Assembly: GCF_036689815.1 (NCBI RefSeq)
Contig: NZ_JBAHUR010000007.1
Coordinates: 62,001-126,000, forward strand
Reading direction: 5' to 3'
DNA from: Magnetovibrio sp. PR-2
Lineage (GTDB): Bacteria; Pseudomonadota; Alphaproteobacteria; Rhodospirillales; Magnetovibrionaceae
Length of the DNA stretch: 64,000 bases
Shown: piece by piece, positions 19,745 through 28,716 of the stretch
Position numbering within the stretch: the first letter of the stretch is position 1
How the letters are laid out: every line of letters begins with the position of its first letter
The notes under the pieces: generated by a model
Seen by the model: the letters and a program-made list of their open reading frames with translations, nothing else
What the model was told of the DNA's origin: nothing
The model's database searches: none
Translations under genes and position numbers: made by a program

Positions 19745-22700
19745 TTAAGCCGACTCGCGGTACGTTTCGGCTTCTTCTAAGTCCACGCTCACCAACTGTG
19801 ACACGCCGCGCTCACTCATGGTCACACCGAACAAACGGTCCATGCGTGCCATGGTCATGCGGTGGTGGGTGATGATCATGAAGCGGGTCGAGCCGGACGC
19901 CGACATTTCTTCCAACATGGTGCAGAAGCGGTCCACGTTGGCGTCATCCAGGGGGGCGTCGACCTCGTCCAGCACACAAATGGGGGCTGGGTTGGTCATA
20001 AACACCGCAAACAGCAGCGCGGTGGCGGTCAGGGCTTGCTCACCACCGGACAGCAAAGACAGCACCTGCATGCGCTTGCCGGGCGGGCTTGCGAGAATCT
20101 CCAGACCCGATTCGAGCGGGTCGTCGGCTTCAATAAGCTTCAAATGCGCTTGGCCGCCGCCAAACAGGCGGACGAACAGCTCTTGGAAGTGGCGATCGAC
20201 TTCGCGGAAGGACTGCAACAGACGTTCGCGCCCTTCGCGGTTCAGCTCATTGATGCCACGGCGCAGCTTTTCGATGGCTTCGATCAGGTCGCCACGCTCA
20301 GTTTCCAGCGTTTCGATCTGTTCGGACATTTCATTGGCTTCGTCTTCGGCGCGCAGGTTCACCGCACCCATGGTTTCGCGTTCGCGGGTCAAACGATCGA
20401 CTTTGCGTTCAACCGCGTCAACGTCGGGCAATTGCGCGTCGTCTTCGACTTCGGCGATTTCGGCCAAGCCGTCGGGACCGCAGCTGAGCTTTTCACGCAC
20501 ACGCTCGGCAATGGATTCGCACGCTTGCTTGCCTTGTTCAACAGCCCCTTCGATGCGCACGCGGGTTTCGCGCGCTTTGCCCAGGTTGGCTTCGGCGTCA
20601 CGCAGACCACGGTCGGCATCCGACAGTTTTGCTTCGGCTTCGGCCAGTTGGTCGGCAAAGGTTTTGCGTTTTTCTTCCGCGTTGTCGATCAGGTCCAACA
20701 GCTGTTCGCGCTTTTGTTTGATTTCTTCGGGACGCTGGGCCAGCTCTTCCAATTCTTCGCGGATTTGTCCGGTGCGATCTTCCAAATCCGAAATGCGTTG
20801 CGTAGCCCCTTCGGAGCGTTCCGTCCAAGAGGCCAGTTCACGTACAATATCGCCCAAGCGGCGCATGCGTTCTTCGGCATTGCGTTTGAGCCCGGCATAG
20901 ATGCCTTGGCGCTCCACTTGAACGGTGCGTTTTTCGGCGAGCTCTTCGCGCACACGCAAAACCGTTTCGCGCGCGGCGTCGGTGTCGGGCAAGTCTTGAA
21001 GGGCGACTTGCGATTCGACGCAGTTCTCTTTGGCGTCTTCGATGTCGCGCTCCACCGTTTCAGCGGCGTTGACGACGGCTTCGAGCTTGGAATTTTGTTC
21101 GGCAATTTGCGTTTTGATCTGCGCCACGTGTGCGCGGGCTAGGTGCGCGGCTTCTTCGCGTTCGCGCAAAGCTTGGCGGGCCGCGCGTTCCTGGTCGCGG
21201 GCGTCTTCAGCGGCTTCGCGTGCATTCAAGGCACGGGTTTCGGCCTCTTCCACTTGGGCTGAGGCCGCGTCCAACTGTTCGCGCACGTCTTTCAAGCGGT
21301 TGAGCTGTTCCAGACGGGCGGCGGCGGCGGTCTTCGCACCTTCGGTCACCGTATAGCCGTCCCAGCGCCAAAGAGCCCCTTCACGAGAGACCAGGCGTTG
21401 GCCTTGCTTCAGCTCGACGGACAAGCGTTCGCCCGTGGCCACATCGTCCACCACACCAATTTGGCTGAGGCGGCGGGTGAGGGCTTTGGGGGCCTGCGTG
21501 ACATCTGACAAGCGCACCGTTCCGGCGGGCAGAGGGGCCGGTTCTGCGAAGGCATCGAACTCGGTCCAATGGACCGGGGCGTTCAGATCAGCAGACGCGT
21601 CCAGCTCTTCACCGAACGCAGCACCCAGGGCAGCTTCGAAACCAGCCTCAACGGATACGGCTTCCAAAATGGCCGGATAGGTTTCGTCGTCGTCCGATTC
21701 CAAAACTTTACCCAGCGCCTGTTCTTCGGCTTCCAGGCGGGATAGGGCGACGCGGACGTCTTGTAGGTGATGGCGGGCTTGTTCGGACGTTTCTTGGGAG
21801 GTGGCTGCACGGGCTTCGGATTGTTCCAAGTGCTCGCGCGCACCTTCACCAGCTTGCTCTGCTGCTTCCAAAGCCATTTCGGCTTCATTCAGGCCGCTTG
21901 TTTCAGCGGCCACGCGTTCCAAGTCTTTGCGTTGGTCATTCAGATCGCGCAAGCGGTGGCTCAGCTGATCGATGCGCGTTTCCAAATCCATGACTGAGCG
22001 CGTCAGCGATGCCCGTTCGGCTTCATCCGCCGCCAGCTTGTCGGTCAGCTGGGTGTGATTATCTTCCAGCTCGTTCACGTGTGCGGTGGCTTCGGCCAGT
22101 TCGGTCTCGGCGCGCTCGACCGCGCCGCCTTCGCCTTCTTGCTGGGCTTCCAGTTCGGACTGCTCACCCTTCAGGCGTTCAGACGCTTGTTCGGCGTCTT
22201 CGGCCAAGTTGCGTTCACGCGCAATGTCGTGGCTGACCTGTTCCAAACGGTGAACCCGGTCCATGCGCGCGTCTTCGATGCGTTTGACTTCGTCGTCCAA
22301 ACCGTCGCGCGCCAAGGTCAGGCGTTGCAGCTCAGCGGCCGCCTCAGCTTCTTGACGACGCAGGCCGGGCACAACTTCGGCCACGCCGGCTTGGTTGGTC
22401 GAGGCCCCGGCCACTTGCGCGGTGAGTTCGGCAACGATGGCTTCGGCTTCTTTGAGTTTTCCGCGATCCGCTTCCAAACCGTCAATGGCTTGGACCCAGC
22501 GGATGTGGAACAGCAGGGCTTCGGCATTTTTGATGTGGTCCGACAGGTTGCGATAGCGCGTGGCTTGGCGGGCCTGTTTTTTCAAGCTTTGCAACTGGCC
22601 TTCCAAGGTGATGAGAATGTCGTCCAGGCGCGACAAGTTGTTTTCCGCACCGCGCAGACGCAGTTCGGCTTCGTGGCGGCGTGAATGCAGCCCGGTGATG

Positions 22701-23209
22701 CCGGCGGCTTCTTCCAACAAGACACGGCGGTCTTGAGGTTTAGCCGAAATGACTTGGCCGACTTTGCCTTGGGACACCAGGGCGGTGGACCGCGAACCGG
22801 TGGCGGCGTCGGCGAACAGCAACTGAACGTCCTTGGCGCGTACGTCCTTGCCGTTGACGCGGTAGTTGGAGCCTTTGTCGCGCACGATTTGGCGCACGAC
22901 TTCCAGGTCTTCGGCGTCGTTGAACATGGCTGGTGCCACGCGGGTTTTGTTGTCTAAGTGCAACACGACTTCAGCGTTGTTGCGCGCCGGACGGTTGGAA
23001 GAGCCGCCAAAGATCACGTCGTCCATAGCGGAGCCGCGCATCTGCTTGGCTGACGTTTCGCCCATGACCCATTTCAGGGCTTCGACCAAGTTGGATTTGC
23101 CACAGCCGTTGGGACCGACCACGCCGGTTAGGCCGGGCTCAATTTTGAGCTCGGTCGGATCGACGAAGGATTTAAATCCCGCCAGTCTGAGCTTTGAAAA
23201 GCGCAGCAC
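19745..23209 (-). CDS. smc: Chromosome segregation protein SMC
   Basis: SMC organises and segregates the chromosome as an ATP-driven ring. The 1154-aa protein has N-terminal Walker A GPNGCGKSNLVEALKWVMGE (~33-52), coiled coil to about residue 500, a globular hinge region (~500-640), a second coiled coil, and a C-terminal ATPase half with signature LLSGGEQALTATALLFAVF (~1050) and Walker B PICVLDEVDAPLDDANV. No scpA or scpB is in the window. The gene follows the F0 operon upstream on the same strand and precedes nothing else of its pathway. Confidence 0.97.
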   Translation of the reverse strand: MLRFSKLRLAGFKSFVDPTELKIEPGLTGVVGPNGCGKSNLVEALKWVMGETSAKQMRGSAMDDVIFGGSSNRPARNNAEVVLHLDNKTRVAPAMFNDAEDLEVVRQIVRDKGSNYRVNGKDVRAKDVQLLFADAATGSRSTALVSQGKVGQVISAKPQDRRVLLEEAAGITGLHSRRHEAELRLRGAENNLSRLDDILITLEGQLQSLKKQARQATRYRNLSDHIKNAEALLFHIRWVQAIDGLEADRGKLKEAEAIVAELTAQVAGASTNQAGVAEVVPGLRRQEAEAAAELQRLTLARDGLDDEVKRIEDARMDRVHRLEQVSHDIARERNLAEDAEQASERLKGEQSELEAQQEGEGGAVERAETELAEATAHVNELEDNHTQLTDKLAADEAERASLTRSVMDLETRIDQLSHRLRDLNDQRKDLERVAAETSGLNEAEMALEAAEQAGEGAREHLEQSEARAATSQETSEQARHHLQDVRVALSRLEAEEQALGKVLESDDDETYPAILEAVSVEAGFEAALGAAFGEELDASADLNAPVHWTEFDAFAEPAPLPAGTVRLSDVTQAPKALTRRLSQIGVVDDVATGERLSVELKQGQRLVSREGALWRWDGYTVTEGAKTAAAARLEQLNRLKDVREQLDAASAQVEEAETRALNAREAAEDARDQERAARQALREREEAAHLARAHVAQIKTQIAEQNSKLEAVVNAAETVERDIEDAKENCVESQVALQDLPDTDAARETVLRVREELAEKRTVQVERQGIYAGLKRNAEERMRRLGDIVRELASWTERSEGATQRISDLEDRTGQIREELEELAQRPEEIKQKREQLLDLIDNAEEKRKTFADQLAEAEAKLSDADRGLRDAEANLGKARETRVRIEGAVEQGKQACESIAERVREKLSCGPDGLAEIAEVEDDAQLPDVDAVERKVDRLTRERETMGAVNLRAEDEANEMSEQIETLETERGDLIEAIEKLRRGINELNREGRERLLQSFREVDRHFQELFVRLFGGGQAHLKLIEADDPLESGLEILASPPGKRMQVLSLLSGGEQALTATALLFAVFMTNPAPICVLDEVDAPLDDANVDRFCTMLEEMSASGSTRFMIITHHRMTMARMDRLFGVTMSERGVSQLVSVDLEEAETYRESA

Positions 23210-23253
23210 GTTAGTCGTCCCCCAACAGTTCAGTGTGCAAAAGTGTCGTCACG

Positions 23254-23910
23254 TTATTTCACGCCTCGTTTTTCCAGGGCCTTGTCCAACATATCGCCCA
23301 TATCGTCTGCGGACAGTGCGCCTTTGATCACTTGACCGTCCAAAACGAAACTCGGCGTGGAATCGATGCCGTACATTGCCGCAGCTTGATCACGGTTTTT
23401 CTGAATGGCGGTCATCAGCTCTTCGTTTTGCAAGCACGCCATTACGTCTTCATTTTCCAGACCGTAAAAGCGGGCCAGAGCCGCCAATGCACCGATTTTG
23501 TTTTCGGCTTGGATCCAATTGCCTTGGGTCTGATAGAGCATGTCGAAGAATTCAACATTGCGCGGAGACCCGGCACAACGGGCCAAGCCGACGGCGGCAA
23601 CGGATAAGTTATCCAAGGGGAAATCGTGAAAAACGATGCGCACTTTGCCTGTTTCAACATACTTCTTTTTGAGTTCCGGCAGAGAGTTGGCGTGAAAGTT
23701 CGCACAGTGTCCGCAGGTGAGCGACGAATACTCGTTCAACACCACAGGTGCATTGGGATCGCCCATGCTCATTTCGGCAAGCGCCTTTTCCAAGGTCACC
23801 TGTTCAGCGGCCACAGCTGAGCCTGGCAGAGTGACAACAACGCCAAACATGAAGAAAACGGCGGCGCTCAGGCTTTTCCAGAACGGTGAACTAACGGTAT
23901 ATGTGGGCAT
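23254..23910 (-). CDS. DsbA-family periplasmic thiol oxidoreductase
   Basis: Likely a periplasmic thiol:disulfide oxidoreductase. From the ATG at 23910 (ribosome site AAGGGAGTTATGC) the 218-aa product has a signal peptide (hydrophobic SAAVFFMFGVVVTLPGSAVAA), then the thioredoxin-fold active site LTCGHCANFH with a CGHC pair, and the cis-Pro loop IDSTPSFVLDGQ. An ORF extension of 27 codons upstream lacks a ribosome site and spoils the signal peptide. It could act in disulfide formation or in cytochrome c maturation; the window does not decide. smc follows after about 44 nt. Confidence 0.88.
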   Translation of the reverse strand: MPTYTVSSPFWKSLSAAVFFMFGVVVTLPGSAVAAEQVTLEKALAEMSMGDPNAPVVLNEYSSLTCGHCANFHANSLPELKKKYVETGKVRIVFHDFPLDNLSVAAVGLARCAGSPRNVEFFDMLYQTQGNWIQAENKIGALAALARFYGLENEDVMACLQNEELMTAIQKNRDQAAAMYGIDSTPSFVLDGQVIKGALSADDMGDMLDKALEKRGVK

Positions 23911-24001
23911 GCATAACTCCCTTGCACACAAGATGTTGATGAATATAGGCGAGATTTCGCCCGTTTCACAAGCATCACAACGCCTCCGCAAGGCAACAAA
24001 T

Positions 24002-24010
24002 TGTGGATAA
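24002..24010 (-). promoter_or_regulatory. Single perfect DnaA box upstream of the DsbA-like gene
   Basis: TGTGGATAA at 24002-24010 is the complement of TTATCCACA. It lies in the 135-nt gap between the DsbA-like gene and dciA. A lone match can occur by chance in a window this size. Confidence 0.3.
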
Positions 24011-24045
24011 CTGGGCTTTTTGCATGTCTGGAAGGCGTTCGCGCC

Positions 24046-24585
24046 TCATTTGGCGGCTTTGCCTCTGGCAGCAATGTTTTGGCCCAACCGCTCCAAGGCC
24101 TTTTGCAGTTCCGGGTCGTCCACAGTGGCGACCTTGTCGGAAATGGCCTGGGTTTCGGCTTTGCTCAACGGGCGCGGAGGTTTAGCCCGCCGAACGTCAC
24201 GGTTTTTGGGCAATGGTCCTTGGATCAACTTGATCCGAACCACCGCCCGATAGCCGAAAAAGGTGTTGATGCGCTCGATCACCTGGGGCTCGTTGTGTTG
24301 AAGCTCCATGGCGAACGCACCGCTGTCGGTTTTCAGATGCAACGTTCCACCCGTTGCACCGTCACGCGAAAACACGATCTTTTCCGGCGCCGTGTGACGA
24401 GCCACATCATCGCCTACGATTTGGGGCCATTTTGTGACGATGGTGGCGTGTGCAAATCCATGTTTGCCCAAAATCCCGCGCGTCATGCGGTCCAGCGTCT
24501 GCGCCACCGGTTTGACACGGCGTGAACGGATGTCTGAGGGATCGAAAAACGACTTCTTTTTGGGTTTGGAGGATTTCGCTGCCAT
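24046..24585 (-). CDS. DciA-like DUF721 protein (replicative helicase loader/operator)
   Basis: The 179-aa protein has a basic, disordered N-terminus (AAKSSKPKKKSFFDPSD) and a DUF721 domain (~30-140) with WPQIVGDDVARHTAPEKIVF and the later INTFFGYRAVVRIKLIQG. DUF721 proteins of the DciA type load or manage DnaB helicase in bacteria without DnaC/DnaI. The start at 24585 is preferred over the longer frame because the extension overlaps the divergent mutY start. mutY is divergent 44 nt away. Confidence 0.8.
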   Translation of the reverse strand: MAAKSSKPKKKSFFDPSDIRSRRVKPVAQTLDRMTRGILGKHGFAHATIVTKWPQIVGDDVARHTAPEKIVFSRDGATGGTLHLKTDSGAFAMELQHNEPQVIERINTFFGYRAVVRIKLIQGPLPKNRDVRRAKPPRPLSKAETQAISDKVATVDDPELQKALERLGQNIAARGKAAK

Positions 24586-24629
24586 ATGCCTATGGTAAGG
24601 TGAGCTCTCCCGATAAACAATGGCACAAA

Positions 24630-25697
24630 ATGTCCACAACGCCTCCTGCACAACTTACATCGAAGCTTCTCAACTGGTTTGCTCAAAAAAGCCGGGCTGA
24701 CTTGCCGTGGCGCAAGGCTGCGTGCGGAGCGCGCGATCCTTATCAAGTGTGGCTGGCGGAGATCATGCTCCAACAAACCACGGTCGCTGCCGTGATTCCC
24801 TACTTTGAAACCTTCACCAAAAAATGGCCGACGGTGAAGGACTTGGCTAACGCAAAGCCCGACGACGTCATGCATGCTTGGGCAGGGCTGGGGTACTATG
24901 CGCGCGCACGCAACATGCTGAAGTGCGCCATTGAAATTGCGGACAATAGACAGGGCCAATTCCCCCGTGATGAAGACGATTTGTTGGCGCTTCCCGGCGT
25001 CGGCCCCTACACAGCCGCCGCCATTGCCGCCATTGCGTTCAACGGGCCAGCCGCGCCTGTGGACGGCAACGTCATCCGGGTCTTGAGCCGCCTTTATGCC
25101 CTTGAAGGCGAAATGCCGAAAAACAAAGGGCTGGTGGCTGAAAAAGCGAAAACCCTTTTGCCCAAGGGCGAAAGCGGCAACTTTGCCGAAGCCTTGATGG
25201 ATCTGGGCGCGACCGTGTGCAAGCCTAAAAACCCCAAATGCGGGAACTGCCCTTGGGCGCGCGATTGTGTGGCGTGTGAACAGGGCACCGTTTTGACCTA
25301 CCCGAAAAAGGCGCCGAAACCCCAAAAGCGCACCCGCAAAGGCTGGGTCTATTGGGTCGAAAATGAGAACGGCGAAGTGTTGTTGGAACGCCGCCCGGAA
25401 AAAGGTCTGTTGGGCGGGATGATGGGCTTTCCCGGCTCACCATGGCAGGTCGAGGCGCTGTCTGAGCACGCCGCAAAGACGGATGTGGGCACAGGCTGGC
25501 AATCTTTGGACGTTCTGGTCACCCACACATTCACGCATTTTCATTTAGAGCTGAAGGTCATGACGTCCAGAGCATGTGCAAAAGCGGACGGCATTTGGGT
25601 TAAACCCGAGGGCTTTAAGGACCACGCGTTGCCCAGCGTCATGAAAAAGGTCGCAAAGGCCGTTTTAGACAAAAAGATTCGCAAAATGCGAAAATAA
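24630..25697 (+). CDS. mutY: A/G-specific adenine DNA glycosylase MutY
   Basis: MutY removes adenine paired with 8-oxoguanine. The 355-aa protein has the HhH-GPD domain with WLAEIMLQQTTVAAVIPYF (catalytic Glu ~45), LPGVGPYTAAAIAAIAF (~117) and the catalytic-Asp region PVDGNVIRVLSRL, then the iron-sulfur cluster loop with four cysteines spaced C-x6-C-x2-C-x5-C (~197-213), and a C-terminal NUDIX-like recognition domain (GWVYWVENENGEVLLERRP onward). The ATG at 24630 gives a standard N-terminus; the upstream 36 codons overlap dciA. Confidence 0.95.
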   Translation: MSTTPPAQLTSKLLNWFAQKSRADLPWRKAACGARDPYQVWLAEIMLQQTTVAAVIPYFETFTKKWPTVKDLANAKPDDVMHAWAGLGYYARARNMLKCAIEIADNRQGQFPRDEDDLLALPGVGPYTAAAIAAIAFNGPAAPVDGNVIRVLSRLYALEGEMPKNKGLVAEKAKTLLPKGESGNFAEALMDLGATVCKPKNPKCGNCPWARDCVACEQGTVLTYPKKAPKPQKRTRKGWVYWVENENGEVLLERRPEKGLLGGMMGFPGSPWQVEALSEHAAKTDVGTGWQSLDVLVTHTFTHFHLELKVMTSRACAKADGIWVKPEGFKDHALPSVMKKVAKAVLDKKIRKMRK

Positions 25698-25702
25698 CGG
25701 TT

Positions 25703-25731
25703 TTCAAACGTCTCTTACACTTCCATATTAT
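25703..25731 (+). promoter_or_regulatory. Predicted promoter of the luxO-like gene
   Basis: TTCAAA (25703-25708), a 17-nt spacer and TATTAT (25726-25731) lie directly after mutY. The luxO-like ATG at 25752 is preceded by TAGGGGACAAAC, so the 5' leader would be very short. Confidence 0.45.
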
Positions 25732-25751
25732 AAATAGCTAGGGGACAAACA

Positions 25752-27179
25752 ATGGCCGAACTATCACGCGTTTTGCTGGTTGAAGATACCGTGCCGCTCG
25801 CACGCATGTACGAAGCGTATATGAGCGACGGTCCTTATGACGTGACCCACGTGGAAACGGGTCAAGAGGCGTTGGATATCTTGAAGGCCTCTCCCCCTGA
25901 TGTGGTGCTGTTGGATTTGATGCTGCCCGACATGGATGGGCTGTCGATCTTGGAGCACATCTCCACCGCACACATCCCGTCTGCGGTGATTGTGATTACG
26001 GCGAACGCGTCCTTGAATACCGCCGTTGACGCCATGCGTTTAGGGGCTACCGATTTTTTGGTGAAGCCGTTCCAGGCTGATCGTCTGCGCGTCACCCTAA
26101 AAAACGTGGTGGAGCGCCAGCAGCTCACACAAATCGTTGAGACTTACCGCAAAGACATTGATCGTCAGGAATACGAAGGCTTTATCGGCAAGTCCTTGGC
26201 GATGCAGCGAGTCTATCGCATCATCGACAGTGCGGCGGGCTCGAAAGCCACGGTGTTCATCACGGGCGAAAGCGGTACAGGCAAGGAAGTCTGCGCCGCC
26301 GCTATTCACAAACAAAGCCCACGCGCCAAGAAGCCCTTTATTGCGCTTAACTGCGGTGCAATCCCTAAAGACTTGATGGAAAGCGAAATCTTCGGCCACG
26401 TCAAAGGGGCGTTCACCAGTGCCGTGGCGGACCGCGACGGTGCGGCGGCTCGCGCCAATGGCGGCACGCTATTTTTGGACGAAATCTGCGAAATGGATTT
26501 GGATTTGCAGACGAAGCTTTTGCGTTTCATCCAAACGGGCACGTTCCAAAAGGTCGGCGGCACCAAGTTGGAAGACGTGGATATCCGCTTTATCTGCGCC
26601 ACCAACAAAGACCCTATGGTCGAAGTCGCCGAAGGGCGGTTTCGCGAAGACTTGTATTATCGCTTGCACGTCATCCCCATTCACATGCCGGACTTGAAAG
26701 AGCGCGACGACGATGTGTTGGACATCGCAGGCAAGCTTTTGACCGACTACACGTCGGAAGAGGGCAAAGACTTTCAAGGTTTCGACGACCATGTACGTGG
26801 GGTGTTTCGCTCTTACCCGTGGCCCGGCAACGTGCGTCAACTGCAAAACGTGGTGCGCAACATTGTGGTTCTGAACGACGGTGAAATGGTGACGCGCGAT
26901 ATGCTCCCCGCACCTTTGGATCGTTTGGCAGAAGACGTTCTGCCGTTGCCGCCTTCGCAGTCCGAACTGACGACGGCCTCTTCGCCGTCTCCCGCGCCTG
27001 TTGCCAACACGCTGAAACCCGCGAGCAAAGGTGAGATACGTCCCTTGGATGATATGGAGCGCGAAATTATTGAGCACGCGATTGAACTGTGCGATGGCAA
27101 TGTGCCGACGGCGGCTGCGCACTTGGGCATCAGCGCTTCGACCATCTACCGCAAACGCCAAGTTTGGGACGCCAAGTGA
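25752..27179 (+). CDS. LuxO-type sigma-54-dependent response regulator
   Basis: An NtrC-family activator. The 475-aa protein has a receiver (~5-120) starting RVLLVEDTVPLARMYEAYM with phospho-Asp55 in VVLLDLMLPDMDG, an AAA+ domain (~140-375) with Walker A GESGTGKE (~172) and GGTLFLDEICEMDL, and a Fis-type HTH (CDGNVPTAAAHLGISASTIY). Several stretches, such as LDLQTKLLRFIQTGTFQKVG, resemble Vibrio LuxO closely, from memory. The sigma-54 contact loop reads GAFTSA instead of the consensus GAFTGA. It is convergent with an Hpt gene, stops touching, recalling the luxO-luxU pairing. No Qrr-like RNA was found. Confidence 0.88.
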   Translation: MAELSRVLLVEDTVPLARMYEAYMSDGPYDVTHVETGQEALDILKASPPDVVLLDLMLPDMDGLSILEHISTAHIPSAVIVITANASLNTAVDAMRLGATDFLVKPFQADRLRVTLKNVVERQQLTQIVETYRKDIDRQEYEGFIGKSLAMQRVYRIIDSAAGSKATVFITGESGTGKEVCAAAIHKQSPRAKKPFIALNCGAIPKDLMESEIFGHVKGAFTSAVADRDGAAARANGGTLFLDEICEMDLDLQTKLLRFIQTGTFQKVGGTKLEDVDIRFICATNKDPMVEVAEGRFREDLYYRLHVIPIHMPDLKERDDDVLDIAGKLLTDYTSEEGKDFQGFDDHVRGVFRSYPWPGNVRQLQNVVRNIVVLNDGEMVTRDMLPAPLDRLAEDVLPLPPSQSELTTASSPSPAPVANTLKPASKGEIRPLDDMEREIIEHAIELCDGNVPTAAAHLGISASTIYRKRQVWDAK

Positions 27180-27521
27180 TCAGAGCGTCTTGAACGCTGC
27201 CAGCGTTTCTTCAATATCTTTGGAAATCAATTTCAGCGCCGTCTCTGCTGCGGCTTGGATTTGCGCTTCGTCACCTGCGTCACAGGCGTCTTGCAAAACT
27301 TCGGCGGCTTTGCCACCGTCCACAGCACCGTAGGTGAGGCACAAGCCTTTTAAGGAATGGGCGTGACGACGCAAATCGTTCAGTTCACCAGCATTTGTGA
27401 CATGCGTGCGCACAGCTTCGAGATGTTTGAGGCTGCCGTCTTTGAAAACCTCTAAAAGCTTTTGCGCCGTGTCCGGCCCAACGTCATGGACAAGTTGCCT
27501 GAGCGTGTTGATATCCGGCAC
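27180..27521 (-). CDS. Hpt (histidine phosphotransfer) protein, LuxU-like
   Basis: The 113-aa all-helical protein has the Hpt motif RRHAHSLKGLCLTYGA with predicted phosphoacceptor His55 and the following KG. It would pass phosphoryl groups from a hybrid kinase to a receiver. It directly abuts the LuxO-type regulator gene tail to tail (27179/27180), the best evidence that the two work together, like LuxU with LuxO. The start is GTG at 27521. It lies 16 nt downstream of apt on the same strand, so it may be read from the apt promoter. Confidence 0.85.
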   Translation of the reverse strand: MPDINTLRQLVHDVGPDTAQKLLEVFKDGSLKHLEAVRTHVTNAGELNDLRRHAHSLKGLCLTYGAVDGGKAAEVLQDACDAGDEAQIQAAAETALKLISKDIEETLAAFKTL

Positions 27522-27537
27522 GGCGCGCGCTTTCGGA

Positions 27538-28056
27538 CTAGTCGTCGTAAGTGATCAAGGCTTCAAACGGCACGCCGTCAAGCTTGTCACGACCGTTTAA
27601 GAAGCTGAGTTCGATGATCGCGGCCGAGCCGACCACATCACCACCGACCTTTTTGCACAAGTCGATGCAGGCGTTGAGCGTGCCGCCGGTGGCGAGCAAG
27701 TCGTCCAAGATCACCACGCGTTGACCCGGATGGATTGCATCGTCTTGAATTTCGATGGTGTCGGAGCCGTATTCCAGCTCATAGCTGTGCGATACCGTGC
27801 CACCCGGAAGTTTGCCGGGCTTGCGCGCCATGACAAAGCCACAGCCCAACTTCAGTGCCAGCGGTGCCGCGACCAAGAATCCACGCGATTCGATGCCGAC
27901 CAAGACGTCGGGCTGGTAAGCACCGATCATGCGCGCCATGCGGCCCATGGCCACTTGCCATGCATCTGGATGCGCCAACAGGGTGGAAATGTCATAAAAC
28001 AAAATGCCCGGTTTGGGGAAATCGGGAATGCCGCGAATGTATTCTTTGATGTCCAT
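27538..28056 (-). CDS. apt: Adenine phosphoribosyltransferase
   Basis: Apt salvages adenine to AMP with PRPP. From the ATG at 28056 the product is 172 aa, starting [20 protein letters not shown], typical of the family, with the PRPP-binding loop [16 protein letters not shown] (~118-133) and [16 protein letters not shown] (~58). Twenty-one extra upstream codons are open but not family-like. It is the promoter-proximal gene ahead of the Hpt gene. The 3' end has no visible terminator before the Hpt gene. Confidence 0.95.
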   Translation of the reverse strand: MDIKEYIRGIPDFPKPGILFYDISTLLAHPDAWQVAMGRMARMIGAYQPDVLVGIESRGFLVAAPLALKLGCGFVMARKPGKLPGGTVSHSYELEYGSDTIEIQDDAIHPGQRVVILDDLLATGGTLNACIDLCKKVGGDVVGSAAIIELSFLNGRDKLDGVPFEALITYDD

Positions 28057-28122
28057 GGAAATGTGGTCCCTGACTGAATTGAGTTTGGGGATGTTACGAT
28101 GTGCGTGGGGTGAGTGCAAAGC

Positions 28123-28150
28123 AAAAGGGCCGAAGCAAGCGCTTCGGCCC
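28123..28150 (-). terminator. Terminator after the 118-aa cytochrome c gene
   Basis: GGGCCGAAGC (28127-28136) pairs perfectly with GCTTCGGCCC (28141-28150); on the minus strand the stem is followed by TTTTGC. It ends the cytochrome transcript before apt. Confidence 0.75.
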
Positions 28151-28169
28151 TAGAGATGAGATCAGACGA

Positions 28170-28526
28170 TCAGTTGGCTTTCATAAAATCAATGATCGCT
28201 TGGCGTTCGTCTGCTTTTTTGACTTTCACCACCATGGTGGTCGCTTTGCCGATAAATTTTTTCGGATTTTCAATCCAAGCGCTCATGTTCGCATCATCCC
28301 AGACGATGTCAGAGCCTTTGAGGGCTTTGTATTTGCCAAAATCCTGTTTCCCGGCCTGTTGGCCGAAGATGCCGGCTAGGGACGGGCCCAGACCCTGCTT
28401 GCCAGCCTCCATGGAGTGGCATTTTTTACAGTGCTTAGCATAAAGCTTTGCGCCGTCTGCAGCTTGAGCGGCAAACGGAACGGCAGCCACACAAGCGAGG
28501 GCCGCAATGATGCGAAGTGATTTCAT
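28170..28526 (-). CDS. Periplasmic class I cytochrome c (118 aa)
   Basis: A small soluble electron carrier. From the ATG at 28526 it has a Sec signal peptide (ALACVAAVPFAAQA), the heme motif CKKCH (Cys33, Cys36, His37) and a C-terminal axial Met (Met98 in KATTMVVKV). The body KYKALKGSDIVWDDANMSAWIENPKKFIG is nearly identical in pattern to the neighbouring 120-aa cytochrome, so the two arose by tandem duplication. It has its own terminator. The partner (oxidase, reductase) cannot be read from the window. Confidence 0.9.
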   Translation of the reverse strand: MKSLRIIAALACVAAVPFAAQAADGAKLYAKHCKKCHSMEAGKQGLGPSLAGIFGQQAGKQDFGKYKALKGSDIVWDDANMSAWIENPKKFIGKATTMVVKVKKADERQAIIDFMKAN

Positions 28527-28660
28527 GTGAGGTTCTCCAGTTATAACACCCGCAGCTATGCTAGCGCGCCTCATCGCGAACGCCAACACAAAAGACATAC
28601 AAATCGTATGAGTTTGAATTCACTCTAATGTGATGAGAAGTCGAGGCTTTTCGGCAAAGA

Positions 28661-28688
28661 AAAAGCCCCGCCGGTGCGGCAGGGCTTT
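28661..28688 (-). terminator. Terminator between the two cytochrome c genes
   Basis: AAAAGCCCCGCCG pairs with CGGCAGGGCTTT around a GTG loop with one bulge; the minus strand continues into TTTCTTTG. The hairpin lies 28 nt past the stop of the 120-aa cytochrome gene. Confidence 0.65.
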
Positions 28689-28716
28689 GACTTTGCGAAT
28701 ATCGCAGAAAACCGGA

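Noticed and set aside
27150-27210. Terminator between the luxO-like and Hpt genes
   Set aside because: The stops are adjacent and no hairpin with a T-run is visible on either side, so the transcripts probably overlap at their ends.
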